The translations under genes were made by a program, and so were the position numbers. Under the pieces are notes generated by a model that saw only the letters and a program-made list of their open reading frames with translations, was not told the DNA's origin and searched no databases. Below, in pieces: positions 44,552-51,888 of a DNA stretch of 64,000 bases. The stretch covers positions 1 through 64,000 of the forward strand of contig JACQZZ010000091.1 in the NCBI GenBank assembly GCA_016213625.1, given 5' to 3'. The stretch's first letter is position 1. Each line of letters opens with the position of its first letter. The stretch is from Actinomycetota bacterium. Its GTDB lineage: Bacteria > Actinomycetota > Acidimicrobiia > Acidimicrobiales > Ilumatobacteraceae.

Positions 44552-44899
44552 TTACGCGGCGCGCATCACACGGCGGGCTGCCGGCTTGGCGGCGGCCTTC
44601 GGGGCGGTCTTGGGTGCGGGCTTGGTGGCCTCGAACTTCGTGGTCATCGGGCCCATCGCGATCAACATGCGGCGCACGAAGGTGGCCTGCTCGTCGACCA
44701 TCCGCTTGCGGAACTTCAGGCCGTTGTCGACCAGCTGGTGCATGGTGGGCATCCCGGCCATGAAGGTCGGGCGCTCGGGCACGTACTGGGCGGCGGTCTC
44801 GGCCATGCGGCCGGTGTAGCGGACGACCGGCTCCTCCACCTTCTTGGTGACGGTGAAGAACTCGTCTTCCCACTTCTTGATGGTGGTCATGGTGTCCAT
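44552..44899 (-). CDS. Small protein with Ala/Lys/Pro-rich tail
   Basis: A 115-residue protein starting nine bases after AGGAGG. Residues 1-85 are predicted helical (MDTMTTIKKWEDEFFTVTKKVEEP...) and residues 95-115 form a basic Ala/Pro/Lys tail (KPAPKTAPKAAAKPAARR). This architecture resembles phasin-like or nucleoid-associated tails, but no family is recognised. An in-frame start at 44974 would add 25 residues; the ribosome site favours 44899. Function unknown. Confidence 0.7.
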   Translation of the reverse strand: MDTMTTIKKWEDEFFTVTKKVEEPVVRYTGRMAETAAQYVPERPTFMAGMPTMHQLVDNGLKFRKRMVDEQATFVRRMLIAMGPMTTKFEATKPAPKTAPKAAAKPAARRVMRAA

Positions 44900-44986
44900 G
44901 GATGCCTCCTGAGGCGTCGATCTCTCCTTCCATCGTGCGCCGAACTGCTCACTCTTGCAAGCACGCGCTAGCAAACGTGACGTATC

Positions 44987-46240
44987 TCACAGCTCGTGTT
45001 CGGCGAGCTCGCGGAACTCCTCGGGCACGGACGTGTGCTCGCTGAGCGTGACCGAGGCGTAGCCCACGGCGGAGCGGCCGAAGCGCCGTCGCACTTCGTC
45101 GACCGAGTGGTCGATGGCGAATCGCGCTGCGGCCACATCGCCCGCGCTCTCTGGGTTGTCGGGTTCGAGGGGGAGCTCGAGTTGCAGTGACGCCTGGTCG
45201 ACCAGGTTCGACACGGAGATGGCGAGCAGCGAGATCTGCACCCGCTCCTCGCTCGGCTGGCTGAGCGCACCCCACACCAACCGCTCGGCGATCTCGGTGA
45301 GCGTGAGCGTGCTGTTCACCGGCAGCCGCCCGGTGTGCGAGCGGGTGATGGCCTTCATGCCGGCGAAGCGGATGCGTACGGTGACGGTGCGGCCGGCGCG
45401 CAGCTTGGCCCGCAACCGGCCGGCCACTCGATCGGCGAGGTGGCCGAGCACCTGGCGCACGAACTCGGGCTCGGGGTCGCGCCGGCCGAATGCCGACTGC
45501 GCACCCACCGACCCGGCGCGCCCGTTGGGCCGCACCTTGCGCCGGTCGTCGTTGTTGGCGAGCGCGCCCACCTTCCCGCCGAGCGCCTTGCCCAACAGCG
45601 AGTGCAGCACCTCGGGTGACACCTCGGCGAGCTGCCCGATGGTGTGCACGCCTCGCTCGGCCAGCTTCGCCTGCGTGACCGGGCCGATGCCCCACATCAG
45701 CCCCACAGGCAGCGGGTGGAGGAACTCGGTTTCCAGGTGGGGCTGCACCACCACCAGCCCGTCGGGCTTGGCCACCTGCGAGGCGATCTTCGCGAGGTGC
45801 TTGGTGCGGGCCGCGCCCACCGAGATGGGCAGCCCGATGTCGGTGCGCACGCGCTCGCGGATGCGGGCGCCGATGACCTCGGGTGGGCCGAACAGGTGCA
45901 CCGACCCGGTGACGTCGATGAACGCCTCGTCGATGGAGATGCGTTGCACCATGGGCGTGAAGTCGTGCAGCACGGCCATCACCTCGTCGCCCAGGCGCTG
46001 GTACTCCTTGAAGTGGCCGCCCACGAACTGCAGGTTGGGACAGAGCTGCTTGGCCTTGTTGCCCGACATGCCGCTGGACACCCCGTACCGCTTGGCCTCG
46101 TAGGAGCAGGCCAGCACCACACCGCCGCCCACCGCGATGGGCTTGCCCCGCAGTTCGGGGTGCAGCAGCTGCTCGACGGAGGCGTAGAAGGCATCGAGGT
46201 CGGCGTGGAGGATGGTGGGGCCGGGGTCCACCTCGATCAC
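44987..46240 (-). CDS. dinB: DNA polymerase IV (Y-family translesion polymerase)
   Basis: A 417-residue Y-family polymerase. Catalytic acidic residues in HADLDAFYASVEQ and SIDEAFIDVTGS, palm block YEAKRYGVSSGM, helix-hairpin region around VGLMWGIGPVTQAKLAERGV, and a little-finger domain from about 250. Copies past DNA lesions at low fidelity. GTG 46240 is annotated; a second in-frame GTG at 46231 also gives a normal N-terminus. The perfect LexA site five bases upstream indicates SOS induction. The C-terminal acidic end EFRELAEHEL does not match a known clamp motif. Confidence 0.93.
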   Translation of the reverse strand: MIEVDPGPTILHADLDAFYASVEQLLHPELRGKPIAVGGGVVLACSYEAKRYGVSSGMSGNKAKQLCPNLQFVGGHFKEYQRLGDEVMAVLHDFTPMVQRISIDEAFIDVTGSVHLFGPPEVIGARIRERVRTDIGLPISVGAARTKHLAKIASQVAKPDGLVVVQPHLETEFLHPLPVGLMWGIGPVTQAKLAERGVHTIGQLAEVSPEVLHSLLGKALGGKVGALANNDDRRKVRPNGRAGSVGAQSAFGRRDPEPEFVRQVLGHLADRVAGRLRAKLRAGRTVTVRIRFAGMKAITRSHTGRLPVNSTLTLTEIAERLVWGALSQPSEERVQISLLAISVSNLVDQASLQLELPLEPDNPESAGDVAAARFAIDHSVDEVRRRFGRSAVGYASVTLSEHTSVPEEFRELAEHEL

Positions 46241-46245
46241 TGTAG

Positions 46246-46261
46246 TCGAACAGATGTTCGA
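46246..46261. promoter_or_regulatory. Perfect LexA/SOS box upstream of dinB
   Basis: TCGAAC-AGAT-GTTCGA is a perfect 16-base palindrome matching the Gram-positive/actinobacterial SOS box (GAAC-N4-GTTC core). It lies 5 bases from the GTG 46240 start and 14 bases from GTG 46231. Confidence 0.9.
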
Positions 46262-46277
46262 TTAAACCAACCCGATG

Positions 46278-46691
46278 TCAGAGATGACGGATGGTGGTGC
46301 TGGTCTTCAGTGATCGGGCGGTGGGCCACTTCCGATCGGTGGTCACCAACTGGTCGGCACCGTGCTCGACCGCGGTGGCGATGATGATGGCATCCGGTAA
46401 CCGGAGACTGCGGTGGCGTGCCCGGAGTTGGGCGGCGGTGACGGCGATCTCGGCGGTCAGCGGAACGATGGTGATGGGCACGCGCTCGAACAGGTCTCGC
46501 ACCAACTGCACCTCGGCCGGTCCCCGGCGGGCCGGGCCGACCAGACACTCGGCGAACGCCGATGACGCCATGGCCAGGCGATCGCCGTTGCGCAATGCCT
46601 GTGTCATCGTGTCGCTGGCTGCCTGGTGATGGGCATCGTCGCGATCGAGGAAACCGATCACCACGCCGGCATCGAGGTGGATCAGTCCCAC
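46278..46691 (-). CDS. PIN-domain toxin (VapC-like)
   Basis: A 137-residue PIN ribonuclease. Acidic metal-site residues appear in LDAGVVIGFLDRDD (Asp about 7), FAECLVG (Glu about 48), LPDAIIIATA (Asp about 99) and TTDRKW (Asp about 117). VapC toxins cleave tRNA or rRNA; the antitoxin masks the active site. GTG start 46691 overlaps the antitoxin stop by ten bases, so the pair is translated together. Target RNA unknown. Confidence 0.88.
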   Translation of the reverse strand: MGLIHLDAGVVIGFLDRDDAHHQAASDTMTQALRNGDRLAMASSAFAECLVGPARRGPAEVQLVRDLFERVPITIVPLTAEIAVTAAQLRARHRSLRLPDAIIIATAVEHGADQLVTTDRKWPTARSLKTSTTIRHL

Positions 46692-46927
46692 TCGGCTCGC
46701 AGATCCTCGATCTCGGTGCGGGTGTAGACGCCTGTCATCGCGCCGGCGAACTCGGCGAGCACATCGTGCTCACGTTCCAGCACCACGCGCCCGGGACCAT
46801 CGGCACGGGCGACGACCCGTTCGCCCACCTCCAGGCCGGCACTGCGCAGCGCGTCGGCGGGAATGGTGATCTGGTGCTTGGAGCTGATGCGTGTGGCGCC
46901 ACGACGCCGATCCTTTACTTTCACCAT
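46682..46927 (-). CDS. AbrB-type antitoxin
   Basis: An 81-residue protein with an N-terminal SpoVT/AbrB-like swapped-hairpin domain (TRISSKHQITIPADALRSAGLEVGERVV, about 12-45) and a C-terminal helix that would bind the PIN toxin (VYTRTEIEDLRAEWD). A 27-base palindrome covers its start codon, a likely autoregulatory operator. No ribosome-binding site is visible before ATG 46927, compatible with a leaderless mRNA. Confidence 0.88.
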   Translation of the reverse strand: MVKVKDRRRGATRISSKHQITIPADALRSAGLEVGERVVARADGPGRVVLEREHDVLAEFAGAMTGVYTRTEIEDLRAEWD

Positions 46928-46938
46928 GGAAGTAAAGG
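46912..46938. promoter_or_regulatory. 27-bp palindrome over the antitoxin start codon
   Basis: CCTTTACTT and AAGTAAAGG are perfect 9-base arms around TCACCATGG, which contains the ATG of the AbrB-type antitoxin. The position suggests an operator for the antitoxin-toxin complex. Confidence 0.75.
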
Positions 46939-47031
46939 TATGCCCGCGGGGAGCCGAACGCAACCAACCATCCGTCCGCCGAGCGGCCGCCTGGTGAGCT
47001 CGTTTCACTTCTTTCGGATTTGCCCCCGGCG

Positions 47032-47418
47032 TCAGCGGTGCAGGTAGGCGTCGACGAGCTTCGCCGGTGCGCAGGCGAGCCAGCCGTCCTCGAGCGCTTC
47101 CCGCATGGGCTTCTTCGTCACCCTGTCGAGCTGGATGAGCACGGCCGGGTAGCCGTCGAAGTGGGGGATGGTGAAGAACGCCTTCGGTTGGGCGGCGAGC
47201 ACGGCGTCCTTCTCCTCGAGGTCGTCCACCCGCACGGCCACGATGGGGCCGGCCGGAGGTGTCTCCTTGCCGAAGCGCGTGATGTCGGCCTTGCTGAACG
47301 GCCGTTCCCACGCGAACGCCCGCCCGCTGACGAGCCAAGTGCGATGCCCGAACCGTTCGCCCTCGGTGACGTGCGGAAACGCCATCGCCATCTCAGTTAC
47401 CTCTTCGAGCGTCACCAT
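47032..47418 (-). CDS. MmcQ/YjbR family protein
   Basis: A 128-residue protein. Conserved blocks are FPHVTEGERFGHRTWLVSGRAFAW, the hydrophobic VDDLEEKDAVLAAQPKAFFTIPHFDGYPAVLIQLD and a terminal ALEDGWLACAPAKLVDAY. MmcQ/YjbR proteins have a CyaY-like fold and unknown function; some were proposed to bind DNA. No partner gene nearby; it lies between the toxin-antitoxin pair and the guanine deaminase gene. Confidence 0.85.
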   Translation of the reverse strand: MVTLEEVTEMAMAFPHVTEGERFGHRTWLVSGRAFAWERPFSKADITRFGKETPPAGPIVAVRVDDLEEKDAVLAAQPKAFFTIPHFDGYPAVLIQLDRVTKKPMREALEDGWLACAPAKLVDAYLHR

Positions 47419-47475
47419 GCCCGAGACCGTACCGGGGGGATCGGGGATATCGGGTGATCGCCTACCGTCGGGGGC

Positions 47476-48834
47476 ATGAGCGAGATCGCGTTGGCCGTGG
47501 TGGGGACGGCGTACCACACGCCCACGGCGGATCGGCTGGAGGTGTTGCGCGACGTGGTGGTCGCGGTGGACGGGGCCGGCGAGATCGTGGGCGTGCGTGC
47601 GGTCGACTCGGCGGAGGGGGTCGCGGCGATCGCGGGCGCGGCGCTCGTCCACCGGCTGCAGCCCACTCAGCGACTGCTGCCGGGTCTGGTGGACCTGCAC
47701 ATCCATGCACCGCAGTGGCCGCAGCTTGGCACGGGACTGGATCTGCCGTTGGAGCGGTGGCTGTTCGAGTACACGTTCCCGCTGGAGGCCCGTTTCGCCG
47801 ACGAGGGGTTCGCCCGCGACGTGTGGGCGCACATGGTGCCCACGCTGTTGGCTCACGGCACCACCACCGCCGTGTACTTCTCGTCGATCCATGAGCCGGC
47901 CACGCTGGCCCTGGCGGAGCAGTGCGTGCGCAGCGGCCAGCGTGCGTTCGTGGGACGGGTGGCGATGGACCATCCGGAGGGCACACCCGACTGGTACCGC
48001 GACGCGTCAGCCGCGGAGGGCGTGGCAGCGAGTCGTCGATCGGTCGACGCCATCCGCTCCCTGGGAAGCGAGTTGGTGCAGCCGATCGTCACTCCGCGGT
48101 TCGTGCCCGCCTGCACCGACGAATTGCTGCACGGGTTGGGCGCTCTGGCCGAGGAGACGGGCGCGCTGGTGCAGACCCACTGCTCGGAGAGCGACTGGGA
48201 ACACGGCGCGGTGCTCGACCGATGTGGCGTGACCGACACGCACGCGCTGGCCGGGTTCGGATTGTTGCGTGAGGGCACCGTGCTGGCGCACGGCAACCAT
48301 CTGGGCGACGACGACCTGCGCACCATTCGCGCCGCGGCCGCCGGTGTCGCCCACTGCCCGCTGAGCAACGCCTACTTCGCCAACGCCGTGTTCCCCGCGC
48401 GGCGCATCATGCAGGCGGGCGTGAAGGTGGGCATGGGCACCGACATCGCCGGCGGTGCCGAGCCAGGCCTGCTGCACCAGTGCGCGATCGCGATCGACTC
48501 GTCGCGCATCCTGCACGACGGTGTCGACCAGCGGCTGCCGGCAGGGGAGCGAGGTGTACCCGACTCGCGTCTCGATGCGGTGAGCGCCTTCCACCTGGGC
48601 ACCGTGGGCGGTGCGGGCGTGCTCGGGTTGCCGGTGGGGCGGTTCACGGCAGGCATGCAGTTCGACGCAATCGTGGTGGAGACCGCGTCGGTGAGCTCGG
48701 GGATGCGGGCGTGGGACGGCATCGACGACGACGACGATCGCATCTTCGAGAAGATCGTCCGCCTCACCCGCCCCGCCGACATCCAATCGGTGTGGGTCGC
48801 CGGCCGCGTCAGTGGAAGGGGACGTCGAGGATGA
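47476..48834 (+). CDS. guaD: Guanine deaminase
   Basis: A 452-residue amidohydrolase. Metal-site HIH in DLHIHAPQWPQLG (about 75), QTHCSESDWE (catalytic His and Glu), AHGNHL and the metal Asp in GMGTDIAGG. PQWPQLGTGLDLPLERWL, just after HIH, is characteristic of guanine deaminases. It converts guanine to xanthine, feeding purine catabolism. Its 3' end overlaps the convergent MazF toxin gene by 26 bases, so antisense interference between them is possible. Confidence 0.93.
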   Translation: MSEIALAVVGTAYHTPTADRLEVLRDVVVAVDGAGEIVGVRAVDSAEGVAAIAGAALVHRLQPTQRLLPGLVDLHIHAPQWPQLGTGLDLPLERWLFEYTFPLEARFADEGFARDVWAHMVPTLLAHGTTTAVYFSSIHEPATLALAEQCVRSGQRAFVGRVAMDHPEGTPDWYRDASAAEGVAASRRSVDAIRSLGSELVQPIVTPRFVPACTDELLHGLGALAEETGALVQTHCSESDWEHGAVLDRCGVTDTHALAGFGLLREGTVLAHGNHLGDDDLRTIRAAAAGVAHCPLSNAYFANAVFPARRIMQAGVKVGMGTDIAGGAEPGLLHQCAIAIDSSRILHDGVDQRLPAGERGVPDSRLDAVSAFHLGTVGGAGVLGLPVGRFTAGMQFDAIVVETASVSSGMRAWDGIDDDDDRIFEKIVRLTRPADIQSVWVAGRVSGRGRRG

Positions 48835-49156
48835 TGCCGAGGATCTCGCGAATCTGAGAGATGGTCATCGCTCCGACGTTGCCGTGCACTCGGTCGATCC
48901 GTGCGACGGAGACAGCTCGTACATGCTGGCACTGCGCAGCGGACCGATGTTGCAGCCCGTTGGTGGGGCTGGGCTCGATGTCGATTTCGGACGCGAAGTT
49001 GCGGATGGTGGACGTGAGCGGGACCACCTGCACGACGGTGGGGGACGCGTCGAGGACGCGCTGCGCTGTGACCACGACCGCTGGATGGCGGAACCCGGCC
49101 TCGCGCCCGGCAGGCACGCCGAGATCGAGGTGGACGACATCACCCGAGGTCAGCAT
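48809..49156 (-). CDS. mazF: MazF/PemK-type endoribonuclease toxin
   Basis: A 115-residue MazF-fold toxin. N-terminal GDVVHLDLGVPAGREAGFRHPAVVVT is the typical MazF/Kid core with its conserved Arg, and the VVPLTSTIR segment carries the catalytic Thr/Ser strand. MazF cleaves RNA at short single-stranded sequences. It overlaps the antitoxin stop by 17 bases. Target sequence not predictable here. Confidence 0.9.
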   Translation of the reverse strand: MLTSGDVVHLDLGVPAGREAGFRHPAVVVTAQRVLDASPTVVQVVPLTSTIRNFASEIDIEPSPTNGLQHRSAAQCQHVRAVSVARIDRVHGNVGAMTISQIREILGIILDVPFH

Positions 49157-49334
49157 CGAGCCACGCGACGTCGTCCGCGGCGAGTGCTGACGCCAGTTGT
49201 TCGCCGATCTGGTCTTGGCGCAAACGCCGGACGGCGATGGACACCGTGTCGCTCACCGTGGTGCCCATGGAGGTGGCGAGCTGCTTGAGCTCGAGATGAG
49301 TGCGCCGGTCGATTCGCACGCTGGTGCTTTGCAT
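49140..49334 (-). CDS. MazE-like antitoxin (ribbon-helix-helix type)
   Basis: A 64-residue protein: N-terminal ribbon STSVRIDRRTHLELKQLAT, helix-turn TVSDTVSIAVRRLRQ, and an acidic C-terminal tail (ALAADDVAWLDADLG) that would block MazF. Its start codon lies inside the first of three TGCATGCA boxes, suggesting autoregulation. It is followed by the mazF gene with overlapping ends. Confidence 0.85.
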   Translation of the reverse strand: MQSTSVRIDRRTHLELKQLATSMGTTVSDTVSIAVRRLRQDQIGEQLASALAADDVAWLDADLG

Positions 49335-49373
49335 GCACCAATGCTAACAAGATTGCATGCAGAGATGCATGCA
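49330..49373. promoter_or_regulatory. Three TGCATGCA boxes, probable mazEF operator
   Basis: Identical palindromic octamers at 49330-49337, 49354-49361 and 49366-49373, spaced by 24 and 12 bases. Twelve-base spacing with two-fold symmetric half sites is usual for ribbon-helix-helix repressors. The first box covers the antitoxin ATG. Confidence 0.8.
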
Positions 49374-49378
49374 GGGGA

Positions 49379-49894
49379 CTCGAGCAGCGGCACAACGGGA
49401 TCTTCGGTGGGTGCTGGTGCACCTACTTCCACGACTGCGCCGAACGCGGGCCGGGTTACGAGGGCGGCCGAGCGTTCAAGCAGCTGATGGTCGAGGCCGG
49501 AGTGGCTCATGCGGCGCTGGTGATGGTGGGCGACGAGGCGATCGCGTGGGCCGAGTACGGCACCCCGGACGAGTTGCCGAACATCCACCACAGCAAGCAG
49601 TACCTCGCCGAGGCCGACGTGATGCCCGACTACCGCATCACCTGTATCTTCGTCGACAAGCGGTACCGCCGGCAGCAGTACGCCAAGGTGGCGCTGGCTG
49701 GTGCGCTGGATCTGATCGCGGCGCAGGGTGGCGGCGTGGTCGAGGGGTACCCGCACGAGATCGGCGAGAAGCGGATGAACAACTCGTTCGTCTACAACGG
49801 AACGCGCACGATGTACGAGCAAGCGGGTTTCGAGTTCGTCCGCTCCAAGGGGTTGAAGAACACCGTCATGCGCCGCACGGTCCAACCGGCCTGA
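49379..49894 (+). pseudogene. 5'-truncated GNAT acetyltransferase
   Basis: Homology starts in frame at about 49379 with LEQRHNGIFGGCWCTYFHD and continues to the stop (GYEGGRAFKQ, YRITCIFVDKRYRRQQYAKV, GVVEGYPHEIGEKR), matching a GNAT family whose members begin some 20-30 residues earlier. No ATG or GTG exists before the conserved GGCWC block; upstream the frame enters the mazEF operator. The first in-frame ATG is at 49487, giving a 135-residue product lacking the N-terminal part of the fold. It may be dead, or a shortened active protein. Confidence 0.7.
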
Positions 49895-49957
49895 GCCGCC
49901 CCACCGCGGCGTCGGGGACCTCTCGACGTGGTGCACGGCCGGTGAGAGGATCGGGCG

Positions 49958-50836
49958 ATGACAGCGACGCCACCGGAGTTCTACGCATCCCCGGGGCGAC
50001 ACACCGACGTCACCGGGTTCGGCATCGAGGTCGCCGATGTCCGAGAAGCGGTCGACATCGTGCAGGGGTTGCTCGTGTACGACCTCGCTGCCAAGGACCT
50101 CTACGACGTCGAACTCACCCCCGTGCAGTCCGGAGCGGTGCACGAACGGAACGCGGCGGCGCTCCTCGAACTCGCCCGCACGGTCGACCCCCGCCCACTC
50201 GACAAGCCCCGCAGCCCTGGTGATCGCATCGGTGGACGGTGCAACACCTTCACGCTCCTCACGGTCGCTCTCCTACGGGCCGCCGGGATACCCGCGCGAT
50301 CGCGCTGCGGGTTCGGTGCCTACTTCGTGCCGGGCTACTACGAAGACCACTGGGTGGCCGAGTACTGGGACGCCGAGCGGCATCGGTGGACGATGGTCGA
50401 CGCGCAACTCGACGAGACCTGGCAGCGACTGATCGGAATGAGCAGCGACATCCCGGTCGAGGTGGGGCCGGAGCAGTTCTTCACGGCTGGACATGCTTGG
50501 CAGGCATGGAGGGCCGGCCGACTCGACGCAGACCGTTGCGGCCTGACGTCGATCGGCGAGCACGGTGCGTTCTGGATCGCCGGCAACCTCCGCCTCGACT
50601 TCGCAGCCTTGAACAAGGTCGAGATGCTGCCCTGGGACATCTGGGGGCTCGGTTGGGAGCCCGGCGATGAACCGCCGACGGCGGAGGTCTTGGCGGTCTT
50701 CGACACCATCGCCGAACTGACCGTCGACCCGGATGAACGACTCAACGACCTTCGGAATCGCTACGAGACGGATCCGTCGTTCCGGATGGACGGCACCGTG
50801 TTCAGCGTGCTGCTGGGCGAACAAGTACAGGTCTGA
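49958..50836 (+). CDS. Transglutaminase-like protein
   Basis: A 292-residue protein with a transglutaminase-like catalytic core: Cys in GGRCNTFTLLTVALLRAAGIPAR (about 90), His in DHWVAEYW (about 130) and Asp in MVDAQLDETW (about 148). Papain-like transglutaminase-fold enzymes in bacteria are usually proteases or peptide N-glycanase-like hydrolases. No signal peptide, so probably cytoplasmic. The long C-terminal half (DFAALNKVEMLPWDIWGL) is family-typical. Substrate unknown. Confidence 0.8.
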   Translation: MTATPPEFYASPGRHTDVTGFGIEVADVREAVDIVQGLLVYDLAAKDLYDVELTPVQSGAVHERNAAALLELARTVDPRPLDKPRSPGDRIGGRCNTFTLLTVALLRAAGIPARSRCGFGAYFVPGYYEDHWVAEYWDAERHRWTMVDAQLDETWQRLIGMSSDIPVEVGPEQFFTAGHAWQAWRAGRLDADRCGLTSIGEHGAFWIAGNLRLDFAALNKVEMLPWDIWGLGWEPGDEPPTAEVLAVFDTIAELTVDPDERLNDLRNRYETDPSFRMDGTVFSVLLGEQVQV

Positions 50837-50872
50837 ACGGCATCGGATCCGCGGTCTGACAGTCTGTTGACG

Positions 50873-51273
50873 ATGACCGTTGTCGAGGTGCTCGTCGCCG
50901 TCGGCATCGCCGTCGGGCTGGTGGGCGTCGTGGTGCCCGTGCTTCCCGGCTCGTTGCTCGCCTGGTCGGCCATCGTGGTGTGGGGCTTCTCCGTCGGCAC
51001 CGCCACCGGTTGCGCGCCGCCGGAGTTCCCAACCGCACACTGATCGTCGGTGGGTTGCTGGCCATCGTGGGGTTCTTCGTCGTCCCTGTCGTGGGAGTGC
51101 TCCTCGGCTTCGTCCTCGGCGTCTACGCGTCGGAGGTCCAGCGGGTCGGAGCGTCGGCGGCGTGGCCGTCGACCAAGGCGGCCTTGCGCGCCGTGGGCAT
51201 CTCGATGCTGCTCGAGCTGACCTCGACCCTGTTGGCTGCGGCCGTGTGGATCATCGGGGTCACCATCACCTGA
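50873..51273 (+). pseudogene. DUF456 membrane protein broken by internal deletion
   Basis: The first frame (from ATG 50873) gives the N-terminal DUF456 hairpin VGIAVGLVGVVVPVLPGSLLAW but ends out of frame near 51010. A second frame resumes with LRAAGVPNRTLIVGGLLAIVGFFVVP and the family's C-terminal helices (VVGVLLGFVLGVY), stopping at 51273. About 40-50 residues expected between the two parts are missing. This is a deletion with frameshift, not a two-gene arrangement. Confidence 0.75.
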
Positions 51274-51375
51274 CGTGTCCGGCCGATGTCGGCGCGCCGG
51301 TGACCGGGGATTGACGTTCACACCTCGCGGGACCACACTTTCCCCGGCGACACAGAGGGTTCGAGAAGGGATGCC

Positions 51376-51798
51376 ATGTCCATCGACGCACACATCGAGG
51401 TGGTCTTGGACTACTTCGACGGTTGCAACACCGGTGAGATGGAGCATCTCCTGCGCACCTTGGACGACGACGTCGTCCACTACTTCCTGCCCGCCGCCCA
51501 CCCGCCCATCCACGGCGCGGCCCATCTCGCCAACTACTGGCGGAAGTTCAAGAAGGTCTACGACCCGACGTGGAAGATCGACCACTTGATCGGGAGCGGC
51601 GACGAGGTCGTCAGCGAGTGGAGTTGCGCGTACACGTTGCCGGACTCAGGAGCTCGGATGATGTTCCGAGGCACTGAGTGGTATGTGATGAAGCAAGGCC
51701 GGATTGCTGAGGTTCGCGCCTACTACGAATACGACGACTCCAAGGATTGCCAACTCAACGGGTTCCCGTACGCCGATCGCTCGTATCTCGACAAGTAG
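51376..51798 (+). CDS. SnoaL-like (NTF2-fold) protein
   Basis: A 140-residue cone-fold protein beginning IDAHIEVVLDYFDGCNTGEMEHLLRTLDDDVVHYFLP, characteristic of SnoaL-like polyketide cyclase relatives. The pocket segment FRGTEWYVMKQGRIAEVRAYYEYDD is typical. Preceded by GAAGGGA at nine bases. No biosynthetic genes are adjacent; substrate unknown. Related in fold to, but distinct from, the NTF2-like protein at 29619. Confidence 0.85.
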   Translation: MSIDAHIEVVLDYFDGCNTGEMEHLLRTLDDDVVHYFLPAAHPPIHGAAHLANYWRKFKKVYDPTWKIDHLIGSGDEVVSEWSCAYTLPDSGARMMFRGTEWYVMKQGRIAEVRAYYEYDDSKDCQLNGFPYADRSYLDK

Positions 51799-51838
51799 GA
51801 GATCTGTCCGTGTCTCGCCCCATGAGGGGCGCGCCTTT

Positions 51839-51862
51839 GACCGGCCCTTGGGCGGGCCGGTC
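51839..51862. terminator. Hairpin between convergent genes
   Basis: GACCGGCCC pairs with GGGCCGGTC (9 bp) around a six-base loop, between the SnoaL-like gene and the HNH gene, which converge. Confidence 0.7.
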
Positions 51863-51888
51863 GTTCACGGGCGGGCGTGTGCGCTGGG

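Noticed and set aside
44552-44899. Phasin assignment for the small Ala/Lys-tailed protein
   Set aside because: Only the composition is similar; no phasin motif or PHA synthesis gene is nearby.
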